Below, piece after piece: positions 44,827 through 53,476 of a stretch of 64,000 nt of DNA (the stretch's first letter is position 1; each line of letters begins with the position of its first letter). Made by a program: the position numbers and the translations under genes. The stretch lies in the NCBI RefSeq assembly GCF_004137355.1, contig NZ_SDVB01000106.1, positions 100,220-164,219 of the forward strand, written 5' to 3'. Below the pieces are notes generated by a model, which saw nothing but the letters and a program-made list of their open reading frames with translations, was not told the DNA's origin and did not search any database. The stretch is from Ciceribacter ferrooxidans. GTDB lineage: Bacteria > Pseudomonadota > Alphaproteobacteria > Rhizobiales > Rhizobiaceae.

Positions 44827-45453
44827 TCACAGGTTTTTCATATAGGCGGGCATGCCCGAAGAAAGGTGCGCCGACCCATAGAGCCTGCGCGTGGGGTAAT
44901 ATTCGGCGTTATGCTGGACTTCTGCGGCAGTATCCGCGCCGGCTGTCTCGGCGATGAAATGCAGCATCAGATCCATTCCGGCAGACACTCCGCCGCTGGA
45001 CCAGACGTTGCCGTCACGGACGAAACGTTCCTCGACCACGTCGACGCCTGCCTCGCGCAACCGGTCGAGGACCTTCCAGTGGGTCGTCGCCCTGCGGTTT
45101 TTGAGGAGACCGGCTGCGAGCAAGAGGAAGGCACCGGAACAGACAGACAGGATGTTCTTGTCCTCGCCGCCGCTATCCCGAATGAACCCGACGAGGCGTT
45201 CGTTGCGCATCTCGTCAAAGGCCGAAAACCCTCCGGGAACCACCAGCGCATCAAGCGATGGACAGGTCCCGAAATCGTGTTCCGCAGCAATCAGGAGGCC
45301 TTTCGCACACCGCACCGAACCTTTTTCCGCAGCGACAACCAGGCAATCGGGGCCGTCGGCATAAACCTGCCACATCGTGGCCATTTCCCACGGCCCCGCC
45401 AGGTCGAGCTCCTCTACGCCCGGATAGGCCAGAAAGCCGATCCGTTTTATCAT
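44827..45453 (-). CDS. DJ-1/PfpI-family protein (isonitrile hydratase-like)
   Basis: 208 residues from ATG 45453, overlapping the MaoC-like stop (ATGA). It has the class-I glutamine-amidotransferase-like fold: MIKRIGFLAYPGVEELDLAGP with the conserved Glu/Asp, DALVVPGG, and the nucleophile elbow LSVCSGAFLLLAAGLL, followed by ATTHWKVLDRLREAG. The pattern PGVEELDLAGPWE and the CSGAF elbow resemble isonitrile hydratase (InhA) and the N-domain of GATase-type AraC regulators; there is no helix-turn-helix here. Isonitrile hydratase makes N-substituted formamides, which is notable because the next gene is a formamidase-like enzyme. Confidence 0.86.
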   Translation of the reverse strand: MIKRIGFLAYPGVEELDLAGPWEMATMWQVYADGPDCLVVAAEKGSVRCAKGLLIAAEHDFGTCPSLDALVVPGGFSAFDEMRNERLVGFIRDSGGEDKNILSVCSGAFLLLAAGLLKNRRATTHWKVLDRLREAGVDVVEERFVRDGNVWSSGGVSAGMDLMLHFIAETAGADTAAEVQHNAEYYPTRRLYGSAHLSSGMPAYMKNL

Positions 45454-45959
45454 CTCTCACCGTCAGCCATTTCAGGGCGACGTTCGGACTCGCCGCCGTT
45501 GACCACCATGAACAGCCAATCAGCGACTGCGGCAGGCTTTTCCTTGCCCTCGACCTCCACCGTCATCTCGATCGTGACCAGGAATCGGCTCTCCCCGCGA
45601 TCGTCGATCTTCTTAAGCTTCGCAATGCCACGGATCGACGCTCCGACGGGGACTGGCGCCATGAGCCTCACCCGGTCGAAGCCGTAGTTGAGCTTGTAGG
45701 CCTCGGTAGAACCCCGCTTCAGGATCTCGTTGATCATCGCGGTCATCATGGAAATGGTCTGAAAGCCGTAGACGATCGTGACGCCGTAAGGGCTGTGATC
45801 GCGCGCCCATACGGGATCCATGTGCATCGCATCAACGTCTTTGGTAAGCCGGCCGAATGCGTCAATGTCCACCTGGCTGATGACGTGCCAGCCGGATCGG
45901 CCGATTTCCTTGCCGAGGTGCTGTTGGAGGGATGTCCGGTCGGATAGATCGATACGCAT
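45450..45959 (-). CDS. MaoC-like (R)-specific enoyl-CoA hydratase
   Basis: 169 residues from ATG 45959. Hot-dog fold with the hydratase motif: VDIDAFGRLTKDVDAMHMDPVWA carries the conserved Asp and His (D-x4-H pattern), then SPYGVTIVYGFQTISMM. By family it adds water to a 2-enoyl-CoA. It overlaps the PfpI-like gene and follows dctM by nine bases, so it belongs to the TRAP operon. With the two CoA ligases nearby it suggests breakdown of a carboxylic acid by a beta-oxidation-like route. Confidence 0.88.
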   Translation of the reverse strand: MRIDLSDRTSLQQHLGKEIGRSGWHVISQVDIDAFGRLTKDVDAMHMDPVWARDHSPYGVTIVYGFQTISMMTAMINEILKRGSTEAYKLNYGFDRVRLMAPVPVGASIRGIAKLKKIDDRGESRFLVTIEMTVEVEGKEKPAAVADWLFMVVNGGESERRPEMADGER

Positions 45960-45968
45960 GTATTTCTC

Positions 45969-47258
45969 CTAGGAATCAAAGGCAATTGACGGCAGCCACA
46001 GGGCCAGGTTGGGAAAAGCCATCAGGATCAGGATCATCAGAAAGATGATGACAACGAACGGCAGCGATCCCATGATGACGTCGCTGAGCGGCCCGCCCTT
46101 GCGCACGCCCTGCACAACGTAGAGGTTCATGCCGATCGGAGGCGTGATCAGCGCGGCCTCCAGCAGCAGCGTCAGGACGACGCCGAACCAGATCGAGTCA
46201 TAGCCGAGCGAGACAACGATCGGGACGATGATCGGAACCGTCACCAGGAGGATTGAGAAGCCCTCCATGAAACAACCGAGCACGAGGTAGAAGGCGACGA
46301 TCGCGAGCATCAGCATCGTCGGGCTGAGATCGAGGGCGACCACGACATCGACAATCTGCCGGGAGATGCCGAGAAAGGTCATGACAAAATTCAGCAATAG
46401 CGCAGTCATGATGATGGCGGTGACCATGGCAGTCGTGCGCATGGTGCCCTCGATCGCCTCGGTCAGCATTGCAACCGTCGCCCGACCATGCATGGCGGCA
46501 AGCCCTATGGCCCCCACGACACCGAAGGCGGCGGCCTCCGTCGGCGTTGCGATTCCGACATAGATCGTGATGACGACAAGCGCAAAAATGAAAAGCGGCG
46601 GGAACAAGTCAGGGATAGCACGGATGCGGCTCTTCCATGAGGTCCTGACCGGCCTTCCACCCGCCGCGGGGCGTATGATGCAAATGCCGGCGATCAGAAA
46701 CATGAATAGTCCAGCCAGAACGACTCCGGGAAGCATGCTTGCCATGTAGAGTCTGGGAATCGAGGTCTCTGTGAGCGCCCCGTAGACGATGAGCGATACG
46801 GAGGGAGGGATAAGTATCCCGAGCGTCCCGCCGGCCGTCAGCGAGCCAAGGAAGAGGCGTTGGCTGTATCCGTGCTTTTCAATTTCCGGAATCGACACCG
46901 TCCCAATCGTCGCGGCGGTTGCGACGCTCGAGCCTGACGATGCGGCAAAGAGGGCGCAGGCTCCGATATTGGCATGCATCGTGCCGCCCGGAAGCCAGGA
47001 CAACCATTCGACCAGGGCGCCATACATCCGTTCGGCAATGCCCGCCCGCAGCAGGATCTCGCCGAGCAGGATGAAGAAAGGGATGGCGACAAGCGTGTCG
47101 GAGGACATGGATTGCCACGCGACCTCGCCGACCATCCTGTCGAGTGGCGCGGAGGTAAAGAACCACGTCAGCGCGAAGGCCACGATGCCCAGCGATGCCG
47201 CGACCGAGATCGACAGGGCGAGCGCGCCTAGCAAAATGGAGATAGTGGCCGTGATCAT
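45969..47258 (-). CDS. TRAP transporter large permease (DctM family)
   Basis: 429 residues from ATG 47258, overlapping dctQ. About 12 to 13 helices. DctM features: IPFFILLGEILLRAGIAERMYGALVEWL, AASSGSSVATAATIGTVSIPEIEKHGY, GTLGILIPPSVSLIVYG and ATPTEAAAFGVVGAIG. It is the main transport subunit, driven by sodium or proton gradients, for an organic acid or similar compound. Length and motifs are complete. Confidence 0.95.
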   Translation of the reverse strand: MITATISILLGALALSISVAASLGIVAFALTWFFTSAPLDRMVGEVAWQSMSSDTLVAIPFFILLGEILLRAGIAERMYGALVEWLSWLPGGTMHANIGACALFAASSGSSVATAATIGTVSIPEIEKHGYSQRLFLGSLTAGGTLGILIPPSVSLIVYGALTETSIPRLYMASMLPGVVLAGLFMFLIAGICIIRPAAGGRPVRTSWKSRIRAIPDLFPPLFIFALVVITIYVGIATPTEAAAFGVVGAIGLAAMHGRATVAMLTEAIEGTMRTTAMVTAIIMTALLLNFVMTFLGISRQIVDVVVALDLSPTMLMLAIVAFYLVLGCFMEGFSILLVTVPIIVPIVVSLGYDSIWFGVVLTLLLEAALITPPIGMNLYVVQGVRKGGPLSDVIMGSLPFVVIIFLMILILMAFPNLALWLPSIAFDS

Positions 47259-47878
47259 GACAACTCTCCGATCGTGTGGCTGCCGGATGAAGTCACGGCA
47301 GATGTGGAAATGTGGGAAAGCTCCTGCTCAACTTCGTCGGCGGGCGACAGCAGCGCGGCTGCGTCTTGCGTCCGTCCGGCCCGAACCAGCCCGATGGAGC
47401 GAACTGCCACTGAAAGCGACGCGATCAGTGCGGCGACCAACCCCAGAGCCCAAAATCCCTGGGGAATGGCCAGGTAACTGCGCAAAGGTGTGATTGACCG
47501 GGCGCCCTCCTGCCAGGATTCCCATGCAAGGCCGCAGGCGCGATAGGCGATCAGACCAAAGACGAAGGTGAACGAAGCCCAGGAAAGAACATCCATTGCA
47601 GCGCGTAAGGGGGTGGGAAAGAAATTGCGCAGTACATCGATCCGGATATTTGCGCGCTGCAGGATCGCGAATGGGAACGCGAGAGTCGTTGTGACGGCGA
47701 AGACATAGGCCGTGATTTCGTCCACGCCGCCAAACGAGTGGCTAAGAAACTTGCGCATAAGGGCTTCGACAGTGATGACGAACGACATCACGATGAGGGC
47801 GCCCCCGCACGCCCAGACAAGAATGCGGGCGCCGCGCTCAAGCGTGCCATGCCCGCGAAGCAGGATTCGGTCCAACAT
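47255..47878 (-). CDS. TRAP transporter small permease (DctQ family)
   Basis: 207 residues from ATG 47878; the longer frame above it overlaps dctP and is not used. Four helices are visible, with the DctQ pattern VTVEALMRKFLSHSFGGVDEITAYVF, then LAFPFAILQRANIRIDVL. The C-terminal 45 residues are a soluble tail, longer than usual. It overlaps dctM by four bases and follows dctP by 46 bases. Confidence 0.93.
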   Translation of the reverse strand: MLDRILLRGHGTLERGARILVWACGGALIVMSFVITVEALMRKFLSHSFGGVDEITAYVFAVTTTLAFPFAILQRANIRIDVLRNFFPTPLRAAMDVLSWASFTFVFGLIAYRACGLAWESWQEGARSITPLRSYLAIPQGFWALGLVAALIASLSVAVRSIGLVRAGRTQDAAALLSPADEVEQELSHISTSAVTSSGSHTIGELS

Positions 47879-47924
47879 CGCTGATGTTCCCCAAGATGTG
47901 GTTTTCAGATTGTGTCCGACGCGA

Positions 47925-48968
47925 TTACGGTTTCGCGTCAACGCCGACCACCGCACCGGCGGTTTCGTTCCAGCGTGCGGTGCATTCGTCACCGCAGCGT
48001 TCGGCGTACCGTTTCAGAACGAACTCCGCGAGCAGTTGCTTCCTGATCGTTTCGTCCGCGTCCGTCGCCTTCACGAGCTGCATCTTCGCAGGTTCGCCGT
48101 AGCGGCATTTCTCGCCCTGACCTGTGAGGCAGGCCACCCCCTGGATCTGTGAGTCCGCAAGAGCGGCCCAGGCGCCATCCACGAATTTGGCGACTTCCGC
48201 CTCAATCAGCGCCTGCGTTTCGGGATTAAGGTTGCTCCATCTGTCCTTGTTCATGGCAAGGAACGCGATGCCGGCGGAGACGGGCGTCTCGTACACGTAC
48301 TTCACGACGTCCTGCCATTTCGCGGTGTACATGCTGATACCGCTGGAAATGCCGCAATCGACCACCCCGCGCTGGAGCGCAGGCACGACATCACCAAGCG
48401 GGATCGTGACACTCACACCGCCCAGTCCTTCGGCCATGTCGCCCAGCGTCGTAGAGTAGACGCGGATCTTGCGCCCCTTCAGATCCGCCAGGCCGTTAAA
48501 GGCGCCGCGGCAAACCAGGATCTGCGCAGGAAACGGATAGCTCGCCAGAAGTTTCACGCCATGGATGCGCTCGAATGCCTCGGCGACGACCGGTTCATAA
48601 GCCTCGACAAGCCGGCGGTTCTCCTCGCCGCTTCCGGACGCCAGAGCGAGGTCGATACCCTCGAATACGGGATTTCCCGAGGCAATGTAGGAATAGGCGC
48701 CAAAACCAGCGTCATAGACACCGGTCTGCAGCAGTTTGACCGTCTCGAAACCCTTGAGACCGAGATCGGTCATGGGCTGGATCTCGGCGGTAAGCTTGCC
48801 ACCCGAGGCGTCGGGCAACGCCTTGCTCCACAACGGCGCCTCGTGCTCCGGATACATGGCGCCTGTGCCCCAAGTACCCACGACTTTGAACTTTCCTTCC
48901 TCGACCTCCGCAAGCACCGTGCTCGCAAAGAGGCTAAATGCGGTAGCAGTGATGATCAGTCGCTTCAT
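47925..48968 (-). CDS. TRAP transporter periplasmic substrate-binding protein (DctP/TtuC family)
   Basis: 347 residues from ATG 48968, with a signal peptide (MKRLIITATAFSLFASTVLA). DctP features: FKVVGTWGTGAMYPEHEAPLWSKALP, GRKIRVYSTTLGDMAEGLGGVSVTIPLGDVVPALQRGVVDCGI, in which the conserved Arg of RKIRV would bind a carboxylate, and AKWQDVVKYVYETP. It heads the minus-strand unit. A predicted TetR operator lies 50-65 bases upstream, so the operon is probably repressed until substrate or its CoA ester appears. Confidence 0.94.
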   Translation of the reverse strand: MKRLIITATAFSLFASTVLAEVEEGKFKVVGTWGTGAMYPEHEAPLWSKALPDASGGKLTAEIQPMTDLGLKGFETVKLLQTGVYDAGFGAYSYIASGNPVFEGIDLALASGSGEENRRLVEAYEPVVAEAFERIHGVKLLASYPFPAQILVCRGAFNGLADLKGRKIRVYSTTLGDMAEGLGGVSVTIPLGDVVPALQRGVVDCGISSGISMYTAKWQDVVKYVYETPVSAGIAFLAMNKDRWSNLNPETQALIEAEVAKFVDGAWAALADSQIQGVACLTGQGEKCRYGEPAKMQLVKATDADETIRKQLLAEFVLKRYAERCGDECTARWNETAGAVVGVDAKP

Positions 48969-49017
48969 GGTAAGGTTCCCCCCTTTTTGTTCCCACGATG
49001 TGATCAGTTTCTCATTT

Positions 49018-49033
49018 TTTACACGGTTGTCAA
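49018..49033. promoter_or_regulatory. Predicted TetR operator, copy 1 (upstream of dctP)
   Basis: TTTACACGGTTGTCAA has the TTNAC-N6-GTNAA pattern shared with the sites at 49799 and 55678. It lies 50 bases upstream of the dctP start, in the short gap after the tetR stop. Confidence 0.62.
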
Positions 49034-49036
49034 TAT

Positions 49037-49699
49037 CTATCTTGGGGGCTTGGAACTGACCTGCGCTTCCGCGTCGACAAGCCGGCTGACTGAACGTACG
49101 GCCTGGGCTGCAACAACCTCGGCGACCGCCTCGGCGCTCATCTGGCCATCGGGCTGGAACCAGAAGACAGTGTAGGACAAGATGCCGAGGATGCCGAACG
49201 CCGCCATGGTCGGCGAACCGGGTGCGAATTCACCGGACTTCTGTCCCGCTACGACCACATCCCGGTAAAGACCGACGATGCGGCGTTGCAACCTGAGGAT
49301 ATCATTGCGCTGCTCCTCACTCAGTTTTGCGGCATTGCGGAGCGGGCCATAGAGGAAAGCATTCACGAAGGGAATATAGGCACGGTCGTCCAATTCATGG
49401 AAAACCTGTGCACGAGCAAGGGAATAGAGCTGTAATGCGGGATGTGGCGGGAGGCTCTCTACCGCCTTCTCCATCGCGGCAATCTCATCGAGAATTGCTT
49501 TTTCCACCGCCTCGTAGACAAGCTGTTCCTTGGACGTGAAATAGTGGTAGAGCGCCGGGTGTGTCAGACCCAGATTCGTCGCGATTTCCTTGATCCCGGT
49601 GGATTCCAGCCCGCGTTCCGAAAAGACACGAAGCGCCTCGGTCAATATATGCTCGCGTCGCTTTGAATAGCGTTTGGACTGGTTCACTTCTGTCGACAT
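49037..49699 (-). CDS. TetR-family transcriptional regulator
   Basis: 220 residues from ATG 49699; 21 more residues upstream would cross the promoter. The N-terminal helix-turn-helix is RREHILTEALRVFSERGLESTGIKEIATNLGLTHPALYHYFTSKEQL split over about residues 14-60. The C-terminal ligand domain resembles TetR_C regulators of fatty-acid and aromatic-CoA catabolism. It lies between the TRAP operon and the divergent CoA-ligase gene; operator-like dyads with the same pattern flank it on both sides and recur at 55678. An acyl-CoA effector is a reasonable guess. Confidence 0.92.
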   Translation of the reverse strand: MSTEVNQSKRYSKRREHILTEALRVFSERGLESTGIKEIATNLGLTHPALYHYFTSKEQLVYEAVEKAILDEIAAMEKAVESLPPHPALQLYSLARAQVFHELDDRAYIPFVNAFLYGPLRNAAKLSEEQRNDILRLQRRIVGLYRDVVVAGQKSGEFAPGSPTMAAFGILGILSYTVFWFQPDGQMSAEAVAEVVAAQAVRSVSRLVDAEAQVSSKPPR

Positions 49700-49798
49700 G
49701 ATGTTGCTCCTAGCCCTCGGCTTCCATGGTCTGGTTATCGCGACACACACTGGAAAACGCAATACGTGTACCCTTAGTGATAAGGCAATCCCATATAT

Positions 49799-49814
49799 TT
49801 GACAAATATGTCAA
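49799..49814. promoter_or_regulatory. Predicted TetR operator, copy 2 (tetR/CoA-ligase spacer)
   Basis: TTGACAAATATGTCAA is a perfect 5-6-5 dyad (TTGAC/GTCAA). It lies 100 bases upstream of tetR and 54 bases upstream of the CoA-ligase start, as expected for autoregulation and control of the divergent gene. Confidence 0.75.
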
Positions 49815-49867
49815 TTTTGGTCGATAGTGCGTGGCGCGTTGTGCGAACAGATGACAGGCGGCCCCCA

Positions 49868-51496
49868 ATGACCCACAGCAGCTCAATTCCGATGACCCGA
49901 ATTGCCGAGGCGACACGCCGAACGCGTGAAACCGGCGAAGCCATTCCGCGCACGACTATCGGAGGTGCGGTAACAAATGCATGTGCTCGTTTTGCCGACC
50001 GCGTGGCGATTGAGGTCTTCGATCGACAGGAGCGGATAACCTTCGCACAGTTTGAGGCACTGACCCACCAATATGCCCGGGCTCTTCTTGAGATGGGCGT
50101 AGGTCCAGGCGATCGCGTGGCTGTCATGCTCCCCAATCGACTTGCCTATCCAGCGCTCTTTGTCGCCCTCGCCCGCATCGGCGCGATCCATGTGCCGGTC
50201 AATACGCGCTACACGGCCCATGAGATCGCCTATGTCGTCAATGATGCCGGCGCACGCGTCCTTCTTCACGACACCATCTTCAGTAAGACAATCGATGGTC
50301 TGTCAGTCGAACTGGATGGGCCGACAAGGATCGTCGATCTCGGAACCGGGGAAGGTGAATTCGAGCGTGTCGTTGCCCTATGCTCGACAGAGCCCGTCTC
50401 GGGCGATGAAGTCGGCCCCGACAGTCTCGCGAATATCCAGTATACGTCGGGGACGACCGGCTTCCCGAAGGGTTGTATGTTGACGCATGACTATTGGCTG
50501 GTTCTCGCCAATGCGGCCATCGCATGGGACTTGGAACCTGCCCGCCGCATCCTGTCCGCCCAGCCCTACTTCTACATGGATCCGCAATGGATCACGCTGA
50601 AGGCGTTGATCACGGGCGCGACGCTGGTTATCGCACCAGGTCTTTCGTCCTCGCGCTTCCTGGGCTGGATCCACGATCATTCGATCGAATGGTGCATGTT
50701 TCCGCTACTGATGACGCGGCAGCAGCCGGCTCCAAGGGATTCAGAAACGAAGTTGAAACAGGTAGCAACCTTCGGCTGGCCGCCGGAGACCTGCCGCGAA
50801 TTCCACAAGCGCTTCGGAGTGATAGCGCGCGAAGGGTTTGGAATGACCGAAATCGGACTCGGAACCTGGACGCCGCCGGAGCTTGACGAGATGTATGATT
50901 CAGGAAGCGTCGGCATTGCGGCACCGTGTCGTGAAACATCGATCCGCGACGCGGAAGGCCAGCCGGTCGCGCGGGGGGAGCTCGGCGAACTTTGGGTCCG
51001 GGGACGCTCGATCTTCAAGGGATATTGGAACAGGCCGGACGCGAATGGCGAGGTCTTCCGTAGCGGCGGGTGGTTCCGCACCGGCGATCTGTTTCGTGAG
51101 GACGATGAGGGGTTTCTCTATGTCGTCGGGCGGCTGAAAGACATGATCCGCCGCTCGCAGGAAAATATTGCAGCGCGCGAAGTCGAAGCCGCGATCTGCA
51201 TGCTGCCGGAGGTCGAAGACGCTGCCGCAGTCCCGGTTCCGGATCCGGTGCGCGGCGAGGAAGTGAAGATTTACGTCCAGCTCAAGAACGGTGTCTGCCG
51301 CGACACGCTGCCAGTGGAAACAATCCTCGAGCACGCACGCAAATACCTGGCGAAATTCAAGGTTCCGCGATATGTCAGCTATGTCGACAGCTTCCCCCGC
51401 ACCGCGTCCAACAAGATCGAGAAGAAGACACTGATCACCGGCGTCGGCGACTTGCGCAGCGGCGCCTACGACGCCGAGGAAGGAACCTGGCGATGA
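49868..51496 (+). CDS. Acyl-CoA synthetase (AMP-forming ligase)
   Basis: 542 residues if started at ATG 49868; the start is uncertain because the ribosome site (AGGCGG) is weak and a further ATG lies at 49892. AMP-binding motifs: YTSGTTGFPKGCMLTH (P-loop-like), FGWPPETC, GFGMTEIGLG, WFRTGDLFREDDEGFLYVVGRLKDMI, and the C-terminal catalytic Lys in RTASNKIEKKTL. It activates a carboxylic acid to its CoA ester; the class is close to crotonobetaine/carnitine and medium-chain ligases. It is divergent from tetR and overlaps the gamma-glutamyltransferase-like gene, so the two are one transcript. Confidence 0.92.
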   Translation: MTHSSSIPMTRIAEATRRTRETGEAIPRTTIGGAVTNACARFADRVAIEVFDRQERITFAQFEALTHQYARALLEMGVGPGDRVAVMLPNRLAYPALFVALARIGAIHVPVNTRYTAHEIAYVVNDAGARVLLHDTIFSKTIDGLSVELDGPTRIVDLGTGEGEFERVVALCSTEPVSGDEVGPDSLANIQYTSGTTGFPKGCMLTHDYWLVLANAAIAWDLEPARRILSAQPYFYMDPQWITLKALITGATLVIAPGLSSSRFLGWIHDHSIEWCMFPLLMTRQQPAPRDSETKLKQVATFGWPPETCREFHKRFGVIAREGFGMTEIGLGTWTPPELDEMYDSGSVGIAAPCRETSIRDAEGQPVARGELGELWVRGRSIFKGYWNRPDANGEVFRSGGWFRTGDLFREDDEGFLYVVGRLKDMIRRSQENIAAREVEAAICMLPEVEDAAAVPVPDPVRGEEVKIYVQLKNGVCRDTLPVETILEHARKYLAKFKVPRYVSYVDSFPRTASNKIEKKTLITGVGDLRSGAYDAEEGTWR

Positions 51497-53070
51497 GCCT
51501 CGACACGCGTTTCCCTTACACTTCCCGGCGGGTAGCCCAGTTCGGCACCGCCTCCGTGGCCACCAGCCAGCCGGTGGCCGCACAGGCCGGCATAGCCACT
51601 CTTGCCGCCGGCGGTAACGCCGTCGACGCCGCTCTTGCCACCGCCATGACCCTGACGGTGGTCGAACCGACAATGAACGGGCTCGGCGGCGACTTGTTCG
51701 CTCTCGTCCATGACGGAGCAAATCTCCACGGTCTCAACAGTTCCGGGCGGTCGGCGAAGGCCTGGCAGCCCGAGCGTCTCGCCGCAGCAGGCACAATGCC
51801 GATGACGGGATGGGATACGGTCACCGTGCCCGGCCAGGTGCGCGGGTGGGAGGCGTTGCATTCGCGTTTCGGGCGTCTGGCCTGGGGCGATCTCTTCGAA
51901 ACCGCCATCCGTTATGCGACGGATGGATTCCTCGTGCCGCATGTCGTTGCCCTACACTGGGCCATGCAAGCCAACTGGTTCCGTGACGTGCCGGGATTTG
52001 CGGAGACATTCCTGCCCGCTGGCCTCGCGCCGGAGCCTGGCGCGCGTTTCCGCAATCCGTATCTCGCCTCTTCGCTCCAGTGCCTCGCACAGGAAGGTGC
52101 GGATGCGTTCTATCGCGGCCGTCTCGCCAGCCAAATCGTGGCATTTGCCGAAGAAACCGGCGGATCGATGGACAAAGGTGACTTGGAGAGCCACGCTGCC
52201 GAGTGGGTCGAACCGATGTCCGTCGATTTCGCGGGCGCCACGATCCACGAGCTTCCGCCCAACGGACAGGGGCTGACGGCTCTCATCGCGCTCGCCTTGA
52301 TCGAGCGTGTCGGCTTTGGCCGGAACGCCGCAACCGACCTCCATGTCGAGATAGAAGCGACACGGCGCGCCAGGGAGATTGTCGCCCGAACGGTAGGCGA
52401 CCCGCAATCGATGCGGATGGCCCCTGCAGCGCTTCTCGACGGCGCGGTCCTCGATAGGCTCGCCGGCGGCATCGATCCGGAACGGGCACGGCCGGCCGAA
52501 CCCATCGCGAACGAAGGATGGGGTACTGTCTACCTTTGCGCCGCAGATTCCGAGGGAATGATGGTTTCGCTGATCCAGTCGAACTACCGCGGCTTCGGGT
52601 CTGGCCTTGTCGTGCCGGGCACGGGCATCACGTTACACAATCGAGGCTCCTGCTTTGTTTTTGAAAAAGGTCATCCAAATGAGGCGAAGCCATGCAAGCG
52701 GCCGTTCAACACCATCATTCCGGGGTTCATGACGCGCAACGGTCGTCCGCTGGCGACCTTCGGCGTCATGGGAGGCGGAATGCAGCCGCAAGGCCATGTC
52801 CAGATCGCCGCCCGCCTCCTCGCACGCGGCGAGAACGTGCAGGCGGCGATCGACGCGCCGCGCTGGCGCATCGCAGACGATGGAACGCTCATGGTCGAGG
52901 AAGATCTTCCGGAGGCGCTGGTCTCGGACCTCTGTCGGCGCGGACATCAGGTCGTCCGGCAACCACGTTGGGACTATCAGTTCGGAGCCGCGCAGGTCAT
53001 CGTGCGACGTGACGACGGTTATGAGGCGGGAACGGAATCGCGCCGCGACGGCTGCGCTGCTGTAATCTGA
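51493..53070 (+). CDS. Gamma-glutamyltransferase-like N-terminal nucleophile hydrolase
   Basis: 525 residues from ATG 51493, overlapping the ligase gene (ATGA). GGT features: SQPVAAQAGIATLAAGGNAVDAALATAM, VVEPTMNGLGGDLFAL, PGQVRGWEALH, LPPNGQG and the maturation site near T345 in EGWGTVYLC, which should become the catalytic Thr after self-cleavage. A late GVMGGGMQPQGHVQ is the usual second-subunit loop. No signal peptide is visible, so it is probably cytoplasmic, unlike E. coli Ggt. Homologues hydrolyse gamma-glutamyl amides or acylated substrates; here it may split a conjugate before or after CoA activation. Confidence 0.9.
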   Translation: MSLDTRFPYTSRRVAQFGTASVATSQPVAAQAGIATLAAGGNAVDAALATAMTLTVVEPTMNGLGGDLFALVHDGANLHGLNSSGRSAKAWQPERLAAAGTMPMTGWDTVTVPGQVRGWEALHSRFGRLAWGDLFETAIRYATDGFLVPHVVALHWAMQANWFRDVPGFAETFLPAGLAPEPGARFRNPYLASSLQCLAQEGADAFYRGRLASQIVAFAEETGGSMDKGDLESHAAEWVEPMSVDFAGATIHELPPNGQGLTALIALALIERVGFGRNAATDLHVEIEATRRAREIVARTVGDPQSMRMAPAALLDGAVLDRLAGGIDPERARPAEPIANEGWGTVYLCAADSEGMMVSLIQSNYRGFGSGLVVPGTGITLHNRGSCFVFEKGHPNEAKPCKRPFNTIIPGFMTRNGRPLATFGVMGGGMQPQGHVQIAARLLARGENVQAAIDAPRWRIADDGTLMVEEDLPEALVSDLCRRGHQVVRQPRWDYQFGAAQVIVRRDDGYEAGTESRRDGCAAVI

Positions 53071-53186
53071 CGGTGCGGGCAGCTTGTTCGTCCCCGGGCG
53101 AGACCTCGGGGACGACGCTTCATCATGAACCCTGCCGGCTCGCCTGAGCTTTCCGAAGTCGCAAGTCAAAGCGCGTCGTTTTGAAC

Positions 53187-53408
53187 CTACATCACCAATG
53201 CGGCGCCGTTACCGCCGTGTGCGCCCACGGCGGTGCTGTTGCGCAGTTCGTCCAGCGGGGCAACCGCGCCTGCGCATGCCCTACCGCCCTTATCGAGAAC
53301 GATGGTTGCCACGTCCGATTTCACATCCTCATAACCCCGAGGAGCGTAAACCACAGCATCGGCGCCGAAGGCCTGGTCCAGCAGGAAATCCTGTCCTCGT
53401 TGGACGAT
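53187..53408 (-). pseudogene. Possible C-terminal remnant of an unidentified gene
   Basis: A 73-codon open stretch without a start codon, bounded by TAA (53409-53411) upstream and TAG (53187-53189) downstream. Codon third positions are G/C-rich and the product reads like a soluble protein end (DQAFGADAVVYAPRGYEDVK followed by a conserved-looking tail). I cannot name the family. It fills most of the 406-base gap between the GGT-like and M20 genes; the rest shows nothing. Confidence 0.35.
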
Positions 53409-53476
53409 TTAGGATGACAGACTGCTCTATTCCCCGTGTCTGTCGTTCAGTGGTGAGCAGGATGGCGGGCGATTCG

